A stretch of 64,000 bases of DNA from Owenia fusiformis (lineage: Eukaryota > Annelida > Polychaeta > Sabellida > Oweniidae). The notes under the pieces are model-generated. The model saw only the letters and a program-made list of their open reading frames with translations, did no database searches and had not been told where the DNA came from. The stretch spans positions 2,480,001 through 2,544,000 of the forward strand of contig CAIIXF020000009.1 of the NCBI GenBank assembly GCA_903813345.2. Reading direction: 5' to 3'. Made by a program: the position numbers and the translations under genes. Each line of letters starts with the position of its first letter. The first letter of the stretch is position 1. Shown in pieces: positions 44,015 through 57,049 of the stretch.

Positions 44015-46281
44015 CCAATATATCGACTTATGATAGCACAGTTACACTATACGAAAAGCAAAATTACCGAAAGTGATCATCCACAAGGTGACTCAGTTGG
44101 TTCCCCGGGGCTGTCTAAATGTTTGGATATAAAAACGACATGTATATAAAATGTTCAATCTTAGCAAAAGAACACAATAGCTCGTCGCATTTTGTTTAGA
44201 GCTTGGAATGGGCAATTAACGCAACTTGTCGATAGCTTATATATTTAAGTGTGCAAGAGAACGTATATTTTAATACATTTAGAGCTTGAGATCTAAAATA
44301 TCATTATCAGTTCTATTTGGTGTACTTAAACTGTTGTAGCAAAACGGAAATAACAGTTTCTCCAAATGGTTTTATGAGTTAACTATTTGATGTGGTTTGT
44401 TTAAGTATACGTGTCTAAAGTCTGTGTATTAAGCTTTGTAAATTTAAGTATCTGGCAACTTCATTATTGTCCAATTGCGTACTTCCGCATCGTGTTCTCA
44501 TTGTTTAGTGTGTATGCCATATGCCGTGGGTGCATGTGAATATATCATATTTGTTGCGAAACATGACATGTTTTGTTTTACCGCGTAGCAGTACTCACCT
44601 ACTCACATAATTATTATCGCATGTGGTGTTGTTTGGTGACGTTTGTATGGTATATCAAGCGTGTGGAAACGCGTATAGGAGTTTCGTCCGGTACACCGAT
44701 TATTACATATTAACGCCCAAAATTCTTGTTTTTCAATAATGTAGGGTTAGCCACAGCGTTTTTGTTTAAAATCGAAATATTTCTTCCCCACATTTCCCAA
44801 AAATGTAGATGGATTTAACAATAACGTGTTTATAACAAATACGTGTTTTGGGAACGAGCGTATCGAGGGGTAATGAAATTCAAAATAACGTTCAAAAACT
44901 AAAATAAATCAATTGCCTGCTTTTGAAACGAAAATATTCTACGCGTTTCCACCCCTTGATACCATACATTGATTTGTATGCTGATAAAAGTGGTAATTAG
45001 TATTAGACAATTGATATCTTTATGTGCGGGATAGAACTCAAAAAATAAAACAGGAACTATTGCCCATTTTAGACAGTGTTATATAATAGCTCGTAAATTT
45101 AAGATTATTAAAGACTCGGATAAGACACTTTGAATAAAGCAGCATTTTTTATATGTTGGATTTTGTAAAAGTCCTAAAATAAATGGCAGAAAACACGAAT
45201 TGATGTGATACATTGGGTCATAAAATGGTGGTAATGTTTAGGTATTTTGCACTGAATATGTTTGCCATAATGAAAATTGACATCTTCGGAAACAAAACGT
45301 GCAATTGTGCATCCGGAAATGTCAAATATCTATTCATTTGCTGTGACATATTAGACGCCTAATAGCATTTAATGTTTCATAAAATCAAAATAAAAGTGTC
45401 ACAATGCCATATGACGACACAGAAGTGTCGTTAAGTTAAGTCTCTGAGGTGAGGACACTAATTGAATCTTTGCCATACATTTATTGTGAGTCGTATATAA
45501 GTCCCAAGATTAGTATTTTGTCTTGTATTTGTTAATACGTGTCTGTGTGCTTGAATATCCAGATATTGTAAATTTTTAGTGTGAAGTAAAGTTAAAGCGC
45601 CAATTTGTAATTCGTCGCTCTACATATTTGTGTTACTCAGATATGCAAGGTGTGACAGAATTGACAAATTACAAGCTATTACATCTGGAATTATTCAACT
45701 GATGTATTTTTGAGCGATTCGTTGCATAAGGGGTATTGCTTTTTTAACATTAATCAAGTTTGATTTATATCTCTAAAAAGTTCAATACATACAGGTTTTA
45801 CTGCATTATGTTAGTATGTGGTTTGACTGGTTTTGATTGTATGTCTTGTCTTGACGTGTATTAAAAATGTTGAAATAATTGATCGACGGCACAATAATAA
45901 AACAATAAGAGGTTCTCAGACTTAAAGTGACGTTCATATAATTTTTACTTTTCAGTCAGTTTTTGCGATTTTCAGCCATAGATTGGGCAACTATCTAGAA
46001 GTTATGAATCTCTGAGATCATGAGACATTCAAATTTAGAATACAGCGAGATTCAATCAGAATTGTTTTAAATTGTTGAAAAAATTGAAGTGAATAATTTT
46101 GCACATATAACGTGATCCCAACATTCTTTTCAAGAAATGTGGAGTAGGCTCTAAAATCGGTTCGAAACCATATCTTTTCATTTTTGCCAGTTTTAACCCT
46201 AGAAGCCCTAAGGTAAAAATAGTCACACGAACACCTAAGGGGGGTCAAAAGGGCACACCCTTGTAAAAATTTTATTAGTAG
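44015..46281. other. Receptor 3' UTR and downstream sequence
   Basis: No coding frame is recognised. Candidate polyadenylation signals (AATAAA) occur near 44900, 45054, 45122 and 45395. The sequence does not tell which is used. Confidence 0.4.
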
Positions 46282-46470
46282 AGCTAGGATGTTCAAACTT
46301 TTTACACTTATATTTCATTCAATTATCTACAACTTGGTGTAAAAACTTTAACAACTTCGATGATGTAAGATTGCGTAATTTTATTCTTAAGACAACACGA
46401 ATGGTAGAATTAGTGCTAGCTTTTTTTCTGATTTTGTCTATTGGAGCTGATGATTACATCATAATAAATT
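46282..46470 (+). repeat. Tandem duplication, copy 1 (uninterrupted)
   Basis: A segment starting AGCTAGGATGTTCAAAC and ending GCTGATGATTACATC is repeated 205 bp later, starting at 46487. The second copy is split by the LINE at 46567-49502 and resumes at 49503-49625. This intact copy is the empty-site equivalent. Confidence 0.85.
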
Positions 46471-46695
46471 AATAACAAATGAGTAAAGCTAAGATGTTCA
46501 AACTTTTTCAAGATATATTTCATTCAATTATCTACAACTTGGTGTTATCACTTTAACAACTATGATTTTTTTTTTTTAAATTAAAATTTATTAGACTTAA
46601 CTTATATACAAAAACAGAAAAATTTACAAAAATATTACAATGAGCTCTTTGAGCTGCTATTCATTCAGTATAGACAATAAGAAGTAAAATTATTT

Positions 46696-48831
46696 CTACA
46701 CAGTTCTTACAAGTTTTTCCTTTTCTAACATTAATGTTAGGTTACCTTCTCCATTGGATACTTTGAAGTCATGTATGACTTTTTTGATTAACAGGCATTC
46801 ATATAATACATTTTTTTCTACTTGAGATATACCAAGTTTTTGATTTTCATCTAAATTCAACTTGGCCCATAAGATTTTTATGACTGGACACTTCACAAAA
46901 TAATGCATTGAGTCATCTCTAGCATTACAAAATTTACATTTGTCATTTTGCTCTATGTTACACTTCTTAAGATAAACACCATTTGCATGTATATTTTGGA
47001 GTATCTTCCACTGTATAATCAATAAAGAAGTGTCTTTAGTACATTTAAACATCTCACACCATATATCTTGTGTTAAAATATTTCCATTAAGAATTACATA
47101 ACATTTTCTTGCTAAGACTAACTTCTCCCTGATGTTCTTTGAAGTCAAATTTTTTAAATCTGTGTCTTTAAAATATAAAGTACCATTGCACTGTACTCTA
47201 GAAGTAATTTTATCTTGCCTTAGACATGCTTTCAACATGTTAAATTGTAAAAGTGTTTGACCATTTCTTCCTACTTTTTGAGCAAGTTCTTCATATGTCA
47301 TTAATCTGTTGTTTAAAATAATATCATTTATATATATAACACCATTTTTTATCCAATTTGAAAAACTTAGTGGAGATCTGTTCCAAGTTATATCTTTGTT
47401 GTTCCATAATATATTTGGATCACTGTACTCACTGTGATTTAACCATGTTGTCAATATTGTTTTGTAGAATGAGTTTAGAATTTCACATCCTTTTAACTCA
47501 ACACTTGAAATGTTACTGTTAAAAACACTTAGGTTCTTACCCATTGTGTTGTACATATATCTAGGAATGCATTTCCAGTGCCCATTAGTTGGGTTTTGGA
47601 GTTTTTTAATCCATAAGATAGAAAATGCTTTTTGCATATCTTTACAGTCAATCATCTTAAGCCCTCCATTTTTATAATCTTGAACCATTACATCACGCTT
47701 AACCTTATCAGGACACCTTTTTAATTCATCCTCTTTGAACTTACCCTTTGACCATAAAAATTTAAAAATCATAGTGTTGATTCTATTTAAAATATTTTCT
47801 GGCAAAATAAAGGCTTGCATTATATATGCAAACTGTGATAACAATAATGATTTGGCTAGCACTACTTTGCCTATGATTGATACATATCTACCAGACCATG
47901 ATTTCATTATTTTTTGACACCTACTAAATATTGAGTCTATGTTTTCATTGTTATTTACAACATTAATGGATGTGCTAAAAACAATACCTAAAATTTTTAT
48001 ACAATTATCTGGGAAAAGCTTCCATTTAACATTTCCAACAGTGTCGTTTCTGTTCTTCCATATGTCCAACCACAAAGCTTCAGTTTTACTCATATTAATC
48101 TTAAGACCTGGCATTTCATAGAAAGTCTCCAGTACCGATAAAGATCTCTGTAAAGACTCCGAACTGTTAAGGAATAATGTTGCATCATCTGCATATTGTA
48201 ATATCTTTAATTCTTCCTCACATCCTGGCATTTTAATACCCTGAATGTTAAGGTCAGAGCGTATTTTACAAGATAATAATTCACATGATATAATAAATAA
48301 TAGGGGAGAAAGTGGACAGCCTTGACGAATACCCCTCTCTAGCTTGACGTCACCAGTTATCCACCCATTGTGAAGAATGTGATTGTGACTTTTTTTGTTT
48401 AAAACATCGACCCATTTTCTTAAACTTGGGCCAAATCCAAAACATTTTAACGAATACATCATAAATTCCTTAGAAATTGAATCATACGCTTTCGTGTAAT
48501 CAATTCCTAGCATAATCCCTTGTAGCTTATTTGTATCAAGATAAATCATAACATCATCTATGGCTCTTAAAATCTGAGCCGCACTACGTGACTGAATGTA
48601 GCCACATTGATCATCATGTACAATATGCTTAATAACATGTTTTATCCTAAGAGCAATTACCTTTGCAGCTATTTTGTAATCTGCATTCGTAAGCGTTAAT
48701 GGTCTCCAATTTTTTAATTCATTTTTAGCCAAACTCTTTTTAGGTATGAGCACCATTAAACCCTTTCTTTGAGAACACGACATTTCACCTTTAACAAAAG
48801 CTGTATTCAATGCATGTACTAAAACTGCCAA
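46696..48831 (-). pseudogene. LINE ORF2: reverse transcriptase and C-terminal zinc-binding domain
   Basis: A 711-codon frame without internal stops. Reverse transcriptase blocks in order: LGIDYTKAYDS (catalytic Asp near residue 111), GIRQGCPLSP (about 167-176) and LQYADDATLF with the YADD catalytic pair (about 213-216). The C-terminal part has CKFC...H...C near 632-648, the zf-RVT motif. The protein would copy LINE RNA at nicked target DNA. The N-terminal part of the domain is in the offset frame at 48791-49498, so this frame alone is not a complete ORF2. Its apparent start Met is only the first in-frame ATG after the frameshift. Confidence 0.9.
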
Positions 48832-49498
48832 TTTTCATGAAAAATACCTTGTAAAATGCAGCAGAGATTCCATCTAGTCCAGGACTAGCATCATTCTTCA
48901 TTGACCTAAGTGCTGTTAAACATTCATTATAACTTATATCCCCCTCACAAAGTTGACTCTGCTCTTCAGTCAATTTAGGTATATGTACATTTTGTAAGAA
49001 ATCATCTAATAGAACAGGTTTAAAAATTACTTTTTTAGAATACAAGTCATTATAATATCTGTTTATTTCATCTATAATTAGTTCTTGCTTTTTCACTACC
49101 TCACCATTTGCCAGCTTTATGGAGTTAATACATTTATTATTTGCTCTGGCCTTTTCTAATGATAAAAAATACTTTGTTTTTTTTTCCCCCTTTTCACACC
49201 AGTCAACCTTGGATCTCAATTGAGCACCCTTGGCTTCACATGTGGCTGCTATTTCAAAACAAAGTTTATGATTATTAACCCTTTTTCTCAGATCAACATT
49301 TTCTGGATCATTGGCCAATAAATCACTACACTTTTTCAGATTTAGCTTGGCTATTTTCAAATCATTATGTCTTTTACTGGCTAACAATTTACCATAACAT
49401 ATAGAAAAATCTTTTATTTTGGTTTTACAATAGTCCCATAATACTTGGGGATTGAGATTATTGAGATTCTGTTTTTCATGTATGAGAATATCATTCAT
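48791..49498 (-). pseudogene. LINE ORF2: linker before the reverse transcriptase
   Basis: A 235-codon frame holding the endonuclease-RT linker (KGEKKTKYFLSLEKARANN) and the first RT block (DASPGLDGISAAFYKVFF). It goes out of frame where the 711-codon frame begins, with a 41-bp overlap, so a small indel split one original ORF. The 5' limit is the truncation point of the insertion. Confidence 0.88.
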
Positions 49499-49502
49499 AT
49501 CA

Positions 49503-49625
49503 TTAACAACTATGATGATGGAAGATTGTATAATCTTATTCTAAAGATAACACGTATGAGAGAACTAGTGCTAGCTGTTTCCGATTTTGTCTATTGCAGC
49601 TGATGATTACATCAATAATCAATCA
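49503..49625 (+). repeat. Tandem duplication, copy 2 (right part)
   Basis: Continues the duplicated segment after the LINE insertion: target duplication, then GATGGAAGATTGTATAATC to GCTGATGATTACATC, matching 46354-46470. The left part of this copy is at 46487-46566. Confidence 0.85.
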
Positions 49626-49828
49626 ATTACCCTACGTACAATTTTGCTGATTTTTTCAGAAAACATTTATCATATCTGTAGCTTCAGATATAGTGGTTTA
49701 AACAAAATAATTTTTCAATAGCTTTTCTACAAGAAGCACATTATAGTGAGAACGTTTATAATATTATACTGAGGGTACAAGAATTGCACTAGTGAATTGC
49801 TCAGCTCCAAACAGATACTATTGCATTT

Positions 49829-50347
49829 TTGAATAATCTCAGTAAATTAATCGATACGATTGATGATGAGAATTTTAAAATTATAGTTGGTGGTGATATG
49901 AACTGTGTGATGACCAATGACATTGATATTATATCTGGTAATAAGCATAGCAAAAAGGTGGTTGAAAAATTTAATAGGTTTGTCAATTTTAATAATCTGA
50001 ATGACATTTGGCGTAATCATAATGATGATGTTCAAGAATATTCATGGTATCAGAAAAATCCATTTATAGCTAAAAGGCTGGATTATTTATTTGTTTCAAA
50101 TGGATTAGCTAATAAAACTATGAGTGCAGACATTTACCCATGTGCAAGATCAGATCATAAAACAGTATGTGGAAATATAATTTTTGGATCAACAGATAAG
50201 GGAAGGGGAGATTGGAAGTTTAACAACAGCCTTTTAAAAGACAAACACTATATATCACTTATAAATAATTTAATTGAAAATGTCACTCAGGATTTTGAGA
50301 ATCGTAACCCTCAAACACCGTGGGAAGCATGCCAAAGTGAAATCTAA
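49829..50347 (+). pseudogene. LINE endonuclease C-terminal half
   Basis: 172 codons of an APE-type endonuclease: IIVGGDMNCV (the GGDfN block), RLDYLFVSN and ARSDHKTVCG (the SDH catalytic block). The N-terminal half is missing. It ends in a stop before the RT linker. Confidence 0.85.
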
Positions 50348-50764
50348 CAAAATACTATTTCATTTTTTCAAAAACGTGCTAAAAAAATGATCTCAAGCTT
50401 TTGGAACATGAGTTGAATTTGGCGAAAAAGGTTGGTAAAGGCCCTAAATAATGCAGAATATAAAAATGTTGAAAATAAATTAAATTTGCAATTTGAATTA
50501 GCGACAGAAAATAAAGCAAAGGGTGCTCAAATTCGCTCAAAAATTGACTGGGTAGAAAAAGGTGAAAAGAATACAAGTTTTTTTTCTGGGATTGGAAAGT
50601 TCTAATGCAAAAATGAAAACAATTGAGCATTTAGAAAAAAGCAATGGAACATTAACATCTAACACAAATGAAGTGCTTGATACCTTATTTGAATATTATC
50701 AGAACTTATATGAAGTAAATGATGACATTGAATATACTTTAAATGCTCAAAATGTTTAAAAAAG

Positions 50765-51860
50765 ATGAAAAATGACTCAAGTCCAGGCATAGATGGACTT
50801 ACATCTGCTTTTTATAAAGTTTTCTGGTCAAGGGTCAACTTGCTTTTAATTAACTCTTTAAACTTTTCATATCAAAAAGGACAATTATCGTGTAGCCAGA
50901 GAAAAGGTATCATCACATTGCTTTTAAAGGGTAAAGAACTCCCAAGGAATAAATTGAAAAGTTTTCGCCCAATTTCACTAACATGCGTTGACTATAAAAT
51001 AGGGGCATCAGTTTTAGCTCAGAGGTTACAAAAGGTAATTAAGAAACTGGTTAATTCAGATCAAAATGCTTATATGAAGGAGCGAGGTATCCATCTTAAT
51101 CTTCGACTTATTGATGATGTATTAAATCATATTGAGACAGAGAATTAACCAGCAAAGATGGCCGCATTAGATTATTCCCAGGCATTTGATTCGATATCAA
51201 AAACATTCATCATTGAAATGCTCAAAAAGTATAATTTTGGTGAAAGCTTTATCAAATGGATTCAAGTTTTTAATAAAAAATACTACATCAGCGGTAACAA
51301 ATAATGTTTTTTTCAACCAGTGGTTTGAAGTAAAACAAGGTTTGTGTCAAGGCTGTCCATTAAGTGCATTGATCTTCATTTTAGCAACAGAAATGTTCTC
51401 AAATAAAATTAGGCAAAATTATAATATAAAAGGAATTACTATAAACAATGAAACTATTGTCAAAATTACAACATATGCAAATGATGCCACTGCATTTCTA
51501 AAAGATAGTGCATCACTAGAAGAACTCATGAAAGAGTCTGACAAGTTCTATTTGACCACAGGTTTGAAACTAAATAAAGAAAAATCCCAGGCAATGTGGG
51601 TTGGGCAAAATAAAACCTCAATGGAATCACCATGTAGTATACTTGGACACAATGCCAAACTGAAAATCTTAGGAATTATATTTTCTAATACATGTGAAGC
51701 TAGCAAAATTGAAATAAACTGGAACCAAAAAATAGATAAAAGGAAATCATTGATAAAATTGTGGTCAAAGAGAAATATTACCCTTATTGGAAAAGTCAAC
51801 TTAATTAAATCTTTGATAGCATCTCAAATAACAATCTGGACATGGACCATTTATATTTGA
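50765..51860 (+). pseudogene. LINE reverse transcriptase, broken into frames, YAND instead of YADD
   Basis: Pieces: 50765-51148 (SSPGIDGLTSAFYKVFW to the RT palm), a short frame with LDYSQAFDS near 51165-51195, then 51186-51860 with CQGCPLSAL and TYANDATAF. The first catalytic Asp is present, but one of the YADD pair reads Asn. With the stops and frameshifts, the enzyme cannot be active. Confidence 0.88.
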
Positions 51861-51993
51861 ATATCAAACAAATTATGAAAATCTCAAAAATAAAACAGAA
51901 ATAGAGAAACTCCGAGAATTTTACATATATCTAATCAAACAATGGCTCAACAATAGAGACCTCAGAATCACAAAAAGTGTTTCAAAGCATGAT

Positions 51994-52765
51994 GTGTTTT
52001 GGAATAATATGAACATACAGTTTAAAAGGTCAAATATTTATTTCAAAAAATGGATGGATCAAGGTATTGTAAAAGTAAAAGATTTTCTAAGTCAAAATGG
52101 TTACATAAAAGATTATGATGAAATTATACAACAGATTGTTGGTCAATCACTTGAAATCCTTTTACAATACAACGTAGTTAAAAGTGCACTGATGAATATC
52201 GATGTTGATATTCAACAGGAGGAGACACCTTGTAAATATAATACAATGTTTGTTAAAGATATCATCACAAAGCATTTTAGGAATATGCTTTTGGACAAAG
52301 AGTTAATGATTCCTAAGGTTGAAGCAAAATGGGATCAAATTTATCAAAATTTAACATGGAAAACTATTTGGTATGAATTTTCAAAAATTAAAGAACCGAG
52401 ACTTAAATCATTGCAATATAAAATTGTACATAAAATTTACCCAACAAACATATTATTATACAAGATGAAACTCTGAGAATGAGAACTGTAAATATTGTAA
52501 TACTATGAGAGATACTTATGAACATTTCTTTGTGGAATGTAGAATTGTTAAAGGATTGTGGAAAGTTATACAAGATAAATGCAATGCTAAATTTGGCAAA
52601 ATAATACATATGTCAACTAGTGATGTACTTTTAGGAATGAAAAACAGTGATATAAATAATTTGGTCTTAGTAGCCAAAAACTGTATCAGTAAATTCAAAT
52701 ATGGAAATTATGTCAATTTAACAGTACTATATGAAAATGAATTGTATGTTAGAAGTTGTACGTGA
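51994..52765 (+). pseudogene. LINE C-terminal region with zinc-binding tail
   Basis: Frames 51994-52476 and 52505-52765 cover the region after the RT core. LQYKIVHKIYPTNILLYKMK is followed, across a frame break, by CKYC...TYEHFFVECRIVKGLW, the zf-RVT pattern. Confidence 0.82.
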
Positions 52766-52856
52766 AATGAAGTGAAATGAATGAATAAAAAAAGCTACTG
52801 AAAATTTGAAGACCCTACCAGATGCCAATAAAAAGTTATGGGGAAAAAACTTAACA

Positions 52857-53060
52857 AGGGGGGGGGGGGGCGGGTCATTTTGATGTTTCTCGTGTACAAT
52901 GGATGGACATTTTAGTGAATACTTTTTGCCAGGTTATCCCGTCACTCTGGATTTCAAGGTCATTTCTCAAGTGACTAGAAGCTTCGGGTCTTCAATCCGG
53001 GTAGTCAGGAGGTAAAATAGTTTGATATTGCACACACGTATCGTTTCAGCTTTATCGGGT
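52857..53060 (+). repeat. Poly(G) run and a segment shared with ~7998-8100
   Basis: A run of about 13 G at 52857-52871 is followed by sequence resembling 7998-8100 (AGGTCATTTCTCAAGTGAC, GTAGTCAGGAGGTAAA). It is probably the remnant of an interspersed repeat. No coding. Confidence 0.4.
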
Positions 53061-56000
53061 TAGACTGATCCTGGTTTATAAGGCTAATACTCTCTTTTGA
53101 CCTCATCATAAATTATTTCTCCTGCAATGACAAGCTTTGTTTTTCCACAGATACAACATAATAAAGATTTTTACGAGTAATAAAATCTAAGAACAATAAA
53201 TGACCCCGTTAAAATGAGGAAATATATCATGGGTTTATGTCGATTGTTATTTTCTGATTGATTGTCGTTCTTGAGTTGGTGAATGTTTGTAAATGGGTTT
53301 TTGTTTATTTAAATGATCGTGCTGTGCTCCTGTAATAGTACAGAAGTGAGACTTAAAGTGGACACATGCTTAATGTCGTAAGTAATGAGTAGTGGTAACG
53401 TAATTATACTGTATTGATTTGGGATTATTGTTATAAATATGTTGATCCTTTAATATGAGCTATAGGGCCTATACACGATTTAATTGCTTAGCATAAGGTT
53501 TTTTGTAATCTTGTAGCAAAACATAACAATGAAATAACAGCCATATTATATTGAATTATTGAGAGGGGAGATTATCTATGAGTGGTTTAGCCCTAATGTC
53601 TGCAGATGGGGGGATAGGAGGGTCAGTTTTACCGTCTTGATTTTTTTCGATAGTACTTTTTGCTATTTTTTGTACCTCACTTTTTTCACTTGAACCAATG
53701 ATAAAAAAGTATACACTTTTGGCTTCAACATTGAGGTGATAGGGGATGTAACGGAAAAATTATGCGAGTCAGAAGTTCATGCCAATAAAAATGAAATTCT
53801 TTAAACATCGATAGTTACCATGATCCCGATGCTTAAAGAAAATGCAAAGTGATCATTATTGAATTCCAACATTATTGAAGTCAGACTCGTAATACAAATC
53901 GCAGAGTATAGGGAACTTATAGTGTTACAGAAAGGGCTGCGGACAGTAGGGTTAAACTAAACCAAAATATGACCAGCAAAAAGAACAATTGGGGCGTTGT
54001 GCTCCATCGGTTTGTCTGGTGCTATTAATCAGTCTTAACATACTTTTCCCAACGTTTGAAATTGAATAGTGTATGTATTTATGTAACACTCTGACATCTA
54101 AAAGGATTATTAAAGGTCTATTAACATGGAAACAATAGCAAAATAAATTGAGCATGAACTAAAATATATGTTATACTTGCGTCAAATGATTTATGTCATT
54201 ACTAGTATATTAAAACATGTTGATTTGAGATTTTGTGTATTATGCGTAAATTGAAGTCTTGAATATAAATGATGCCCAAGACAACGTTAAATAAAGAAAT
54301 ATAACGCATCAGCAGTTCGAAGATAATAATCCCACTTTCGCTCGTGAAAAGCAAAAATGTCCCGAAAAAGCTTCGGATTTTGAAGACCTACTGACTTTAT
54401 TTTCGGATTTGATATGATATGCTGACTCGGCACTTTTTATCATTTTAGAATTATTTATCGCATTTGAAGATCCAAATATGCTTCAAGAAATACACTCCAA
54501 TTCACGAGAAAATAAAATTGAAGATTCAAAGATATGGACGTTTTTGTTTCTTTTCTTATTTATGCCCATCTTTGTGGAAGCTTAAAATGAGTAAATCATA
54601 GATATAAAACACAATTTGGTATTTAGAAAAAAACATGCGGTAAACATTCTTTGACATCAAAATACATCAAATTCTTCTGTAATTTGTTCTATTATTGGAA
54701 TATTAGAAACAGAAATAACAGAAACGTTGGAATCTTAGAAATATCATCATCATTACTGCATCGATGCATCATATAGAAATAAAATATTGCGTTCAATTTC
54801 CCTCTCTATGTACACCATAAGACCACGTGTAGCATGTAGCACTTCCATACGGTATGATTCGATTTCTTGCCATGTTCGCTGTGGCAAATTCTCGTCAATG
54901 GCTGCCTTTTATTCTGTTATTCACACTTAGGTAGCAACATAATATAATGAATGGGTTTTATTTTTAAGAATGAAGAAGTCAAGGTGAATTATTTTTCCTT
55001 TTTTAGAAGTGCACACTTGGCACTCTATCAATAAGCAGTGTGGCACAAAAGAGGATTGACATTGTTTGACAGTTTGGCCAAGTTTCCATCATTCAAAAAA
55101 CAATATAAAATGAACATTCTTTAGAATGAAACAATTTATCAATTTTGTTGCTATCTACATTATTGATCTTATCTTACTTACAAATATTCTGCTATATTAA
55201 AATTCAATGTTCACATCTGGTCAGTCACCTTCAGTGCAGCGAAGTTAGACTAATTAGAGCCCACTCACTCACATATCAACTCACACTCCTGAGGTAAATG
55301 CAACCAATACCAATTGTTATTACAATCCGTCCGCCCGCCCGTCCCTTCCAACTTAACTGTTTTGAAATGTTTGATTGATGACTCCTGTTGGGAAATGATG
55401 GTCAGTTAAAGGTCCTGTAGTTGTGGTGTCACATCTGCATTACCTGATCATTTGTGATAGAAAATGGACCAGTAACTTGCTTTCACTATATAAAACGTGT
55501 CAGGAAATTTGAAAAATCCATTTCTCGTATTCTGGTATAAAGGTCCAGTTAAATATTAATTTATTTCCTTTAAATAGATGTCACATCAAACAACATCCTG
55601 AAATATCTACGTTTACGGATTTGCCCCTACTTAAACACAACCACAAAAATAAAATGAACACGTCAACTGAACTTACAACCAAGAGCTTTTTTTTATCTAA
55701 CTTCTTTATATAATTAAACTCGTTCACTTTTCATATGACCTTTATGCACCAGGTTGTTGAATAAGTTCACGGATAATGCTCTCATTTCAAAGTTTCTTGA
55801 TATTTTCCCATAAAATGTTCACACAATGTATAAAAAATACTTTCTGATTGATTCTATGGTAACTTGACTTTTGGGTAGGCGGGGCACTTTTTACCCCACA
55901 CAATTTACCATTACAGAAATCTATCAATATGTGCAAATGAAGGATTTTTTATTTGTTCTTTTCTAAATTTCAAATATTCTGAGGTAAAATTGATGTTGTT

Positions 56001-56288
56001 TTCATAAACAATATCTGAAATCATGCTATCCAATGCTGTACCAGTATAGTGGGTCAGAAAATAAACAAAGAGTAATGCTATGGTGAGTTGATTAAAACTT
56101 AACCATTCAGTCAAAAAAATTCGAAAGGACAATGCAGCCGATCACACTTCTAATATTGTGCAGGAAATCATCACATATAACTGGCAAAATAGAAGGCAAA
56201 GCTGCCCCAAGTTATATACTCTCCAGAGGAGACAATGCTTGATTTTGAATATTACTAAAAGCTTATGGGACAATAGTTGTAATTATTA
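53061..56288. other. No supported gene
   Basis: 3.2 kb with only short frames, none recognisable, and no clear TIR or tandem repeat. Confidence 0.5.
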
Positions 56289-56480
56289 TATACCCAATAT
56301 GTACTTATAATATTGATTGAGACGTAACTTGACTCTATTTCCAAAACCTCCTACTTTTCTCAGTTTTTCTTCAATTACAATAGGTCAAGAATTGATGATA
56401 AATTTTATGAATTTTTGAAAATCGTCATTCTCGTGTAAACCAATGGGAAATGGTGGGTTCCGGGCAAAACCACAATTTTT
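56289..56480 (+). mobile_element. Internal fragment of the CACTCCCCTCC Tc1-like MITE family
   Basis: Contains the family blocks TTCAATTACAATAGGTC and AAAATCGTCATTC followed by AAACCAATGGG. Both ends are missing. Confidence 0.6.
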
Positions 56481-56832
56481 TTAATGCAACTGTATATTTT
56501 ACCATCCAGCATTTTTAGAAAAAAATGCTAAACCAAGCTAGATTTCATTGAAGCTATTTATAGTCTCACGCTTACTTTCTTAAGTCCCTCATTTTCTATT
56601 TTTTCCTTTACTTTTTCACATGTGAGCAGAAAGTTTTGTTTAAACTTAGTAATATCAACGGGTAAGATAGTAATACTTAGTTGAATGCAAAAATTGACTA
56701 TGTAACTTTTAAAAAACTAAACAGAATAATATACAAAACTTAGAATTAAAAAAACACAGAAAAATAGAAATTTACTCTCAAAATGTTTGAACACTTAACT
56801 GTATCATAATAAAGTATTAATGCTCATATATA

Positions 56833-57049
56833 CACTCCCCTCCAAAGGTTTGGCAACCTTAGCTCCCTAATTGAACTACGTGTTAAAGCGTCTTTATGTT
56901 TGAATTTTTATTTACATAACCTTCGAGGAAAATAATAATGGAAATCTATCTTGACTTCATGCCTCCACAATTTCCTAATTTTTTCCTCAATCACAATGTC
57001 GAAAAATGTTGATAAATCTGATGAAAATCGGCATTCCCATGCAAACCAA
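56833..57049 (+). mobile_element. Tc1-like MITE, left part, split by a TIR element
   Basis: CACTCCCCTCCAAAGGTTTG at the left end, then the family sequence to CATGCAAACCAA, where the element 57050-58209 begins. The continuation ATGGGTAATTG... follows at 58210. Confidence 0.75.

Larger units (their letters stand above)
46567..49502 (-). mobile_element. 5'-truncated L1/Tx1-type LINE with 14-bp target-site duplication
   Basis: The poly(T) at 46566-46577 is the poly(A) tail read on the plus strand. The flanks TTAACAACTATGAT (46553-46566 and 49503-49516) are exact duplications. Coding covers the region just before the reverse transcriptase through the zinc-binding tail. ORF1 and the endonuclease are missing, as expected for 5' truncation. 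A single frameshift near 48830 separates two long frames. The intact reading length and clean duplication indicate a fairly young insertion. Confidence 0.92.
49770..52790 (+). mobile_element. Decayed L1/Tx1-type LINE, plus strand
   Basis: Truncated inside the endonuclease: RIALVNCSAPN near 49780, then IIVGGDMNCV near 49885 and ARSDHKTVCG near 50150. Reverse transcriptase blocks and a zinc-binding tail (CKYCNT, H, C; about 52485-52550) follow. At least five frame breaks separate the coding pieces. The 3' end is an A-rich AATAAAAAAAG at about 52780-52790. It is related to the element at 46567-49502 but much older, and oriented head-to-head with it about 270 bp away. Confidence 0.88.

Noticed and set aside
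44085-44125. tRNA A-box-like GTGACTCAGTTGGTT
   Set aside because: No B box follows within the expected distance.
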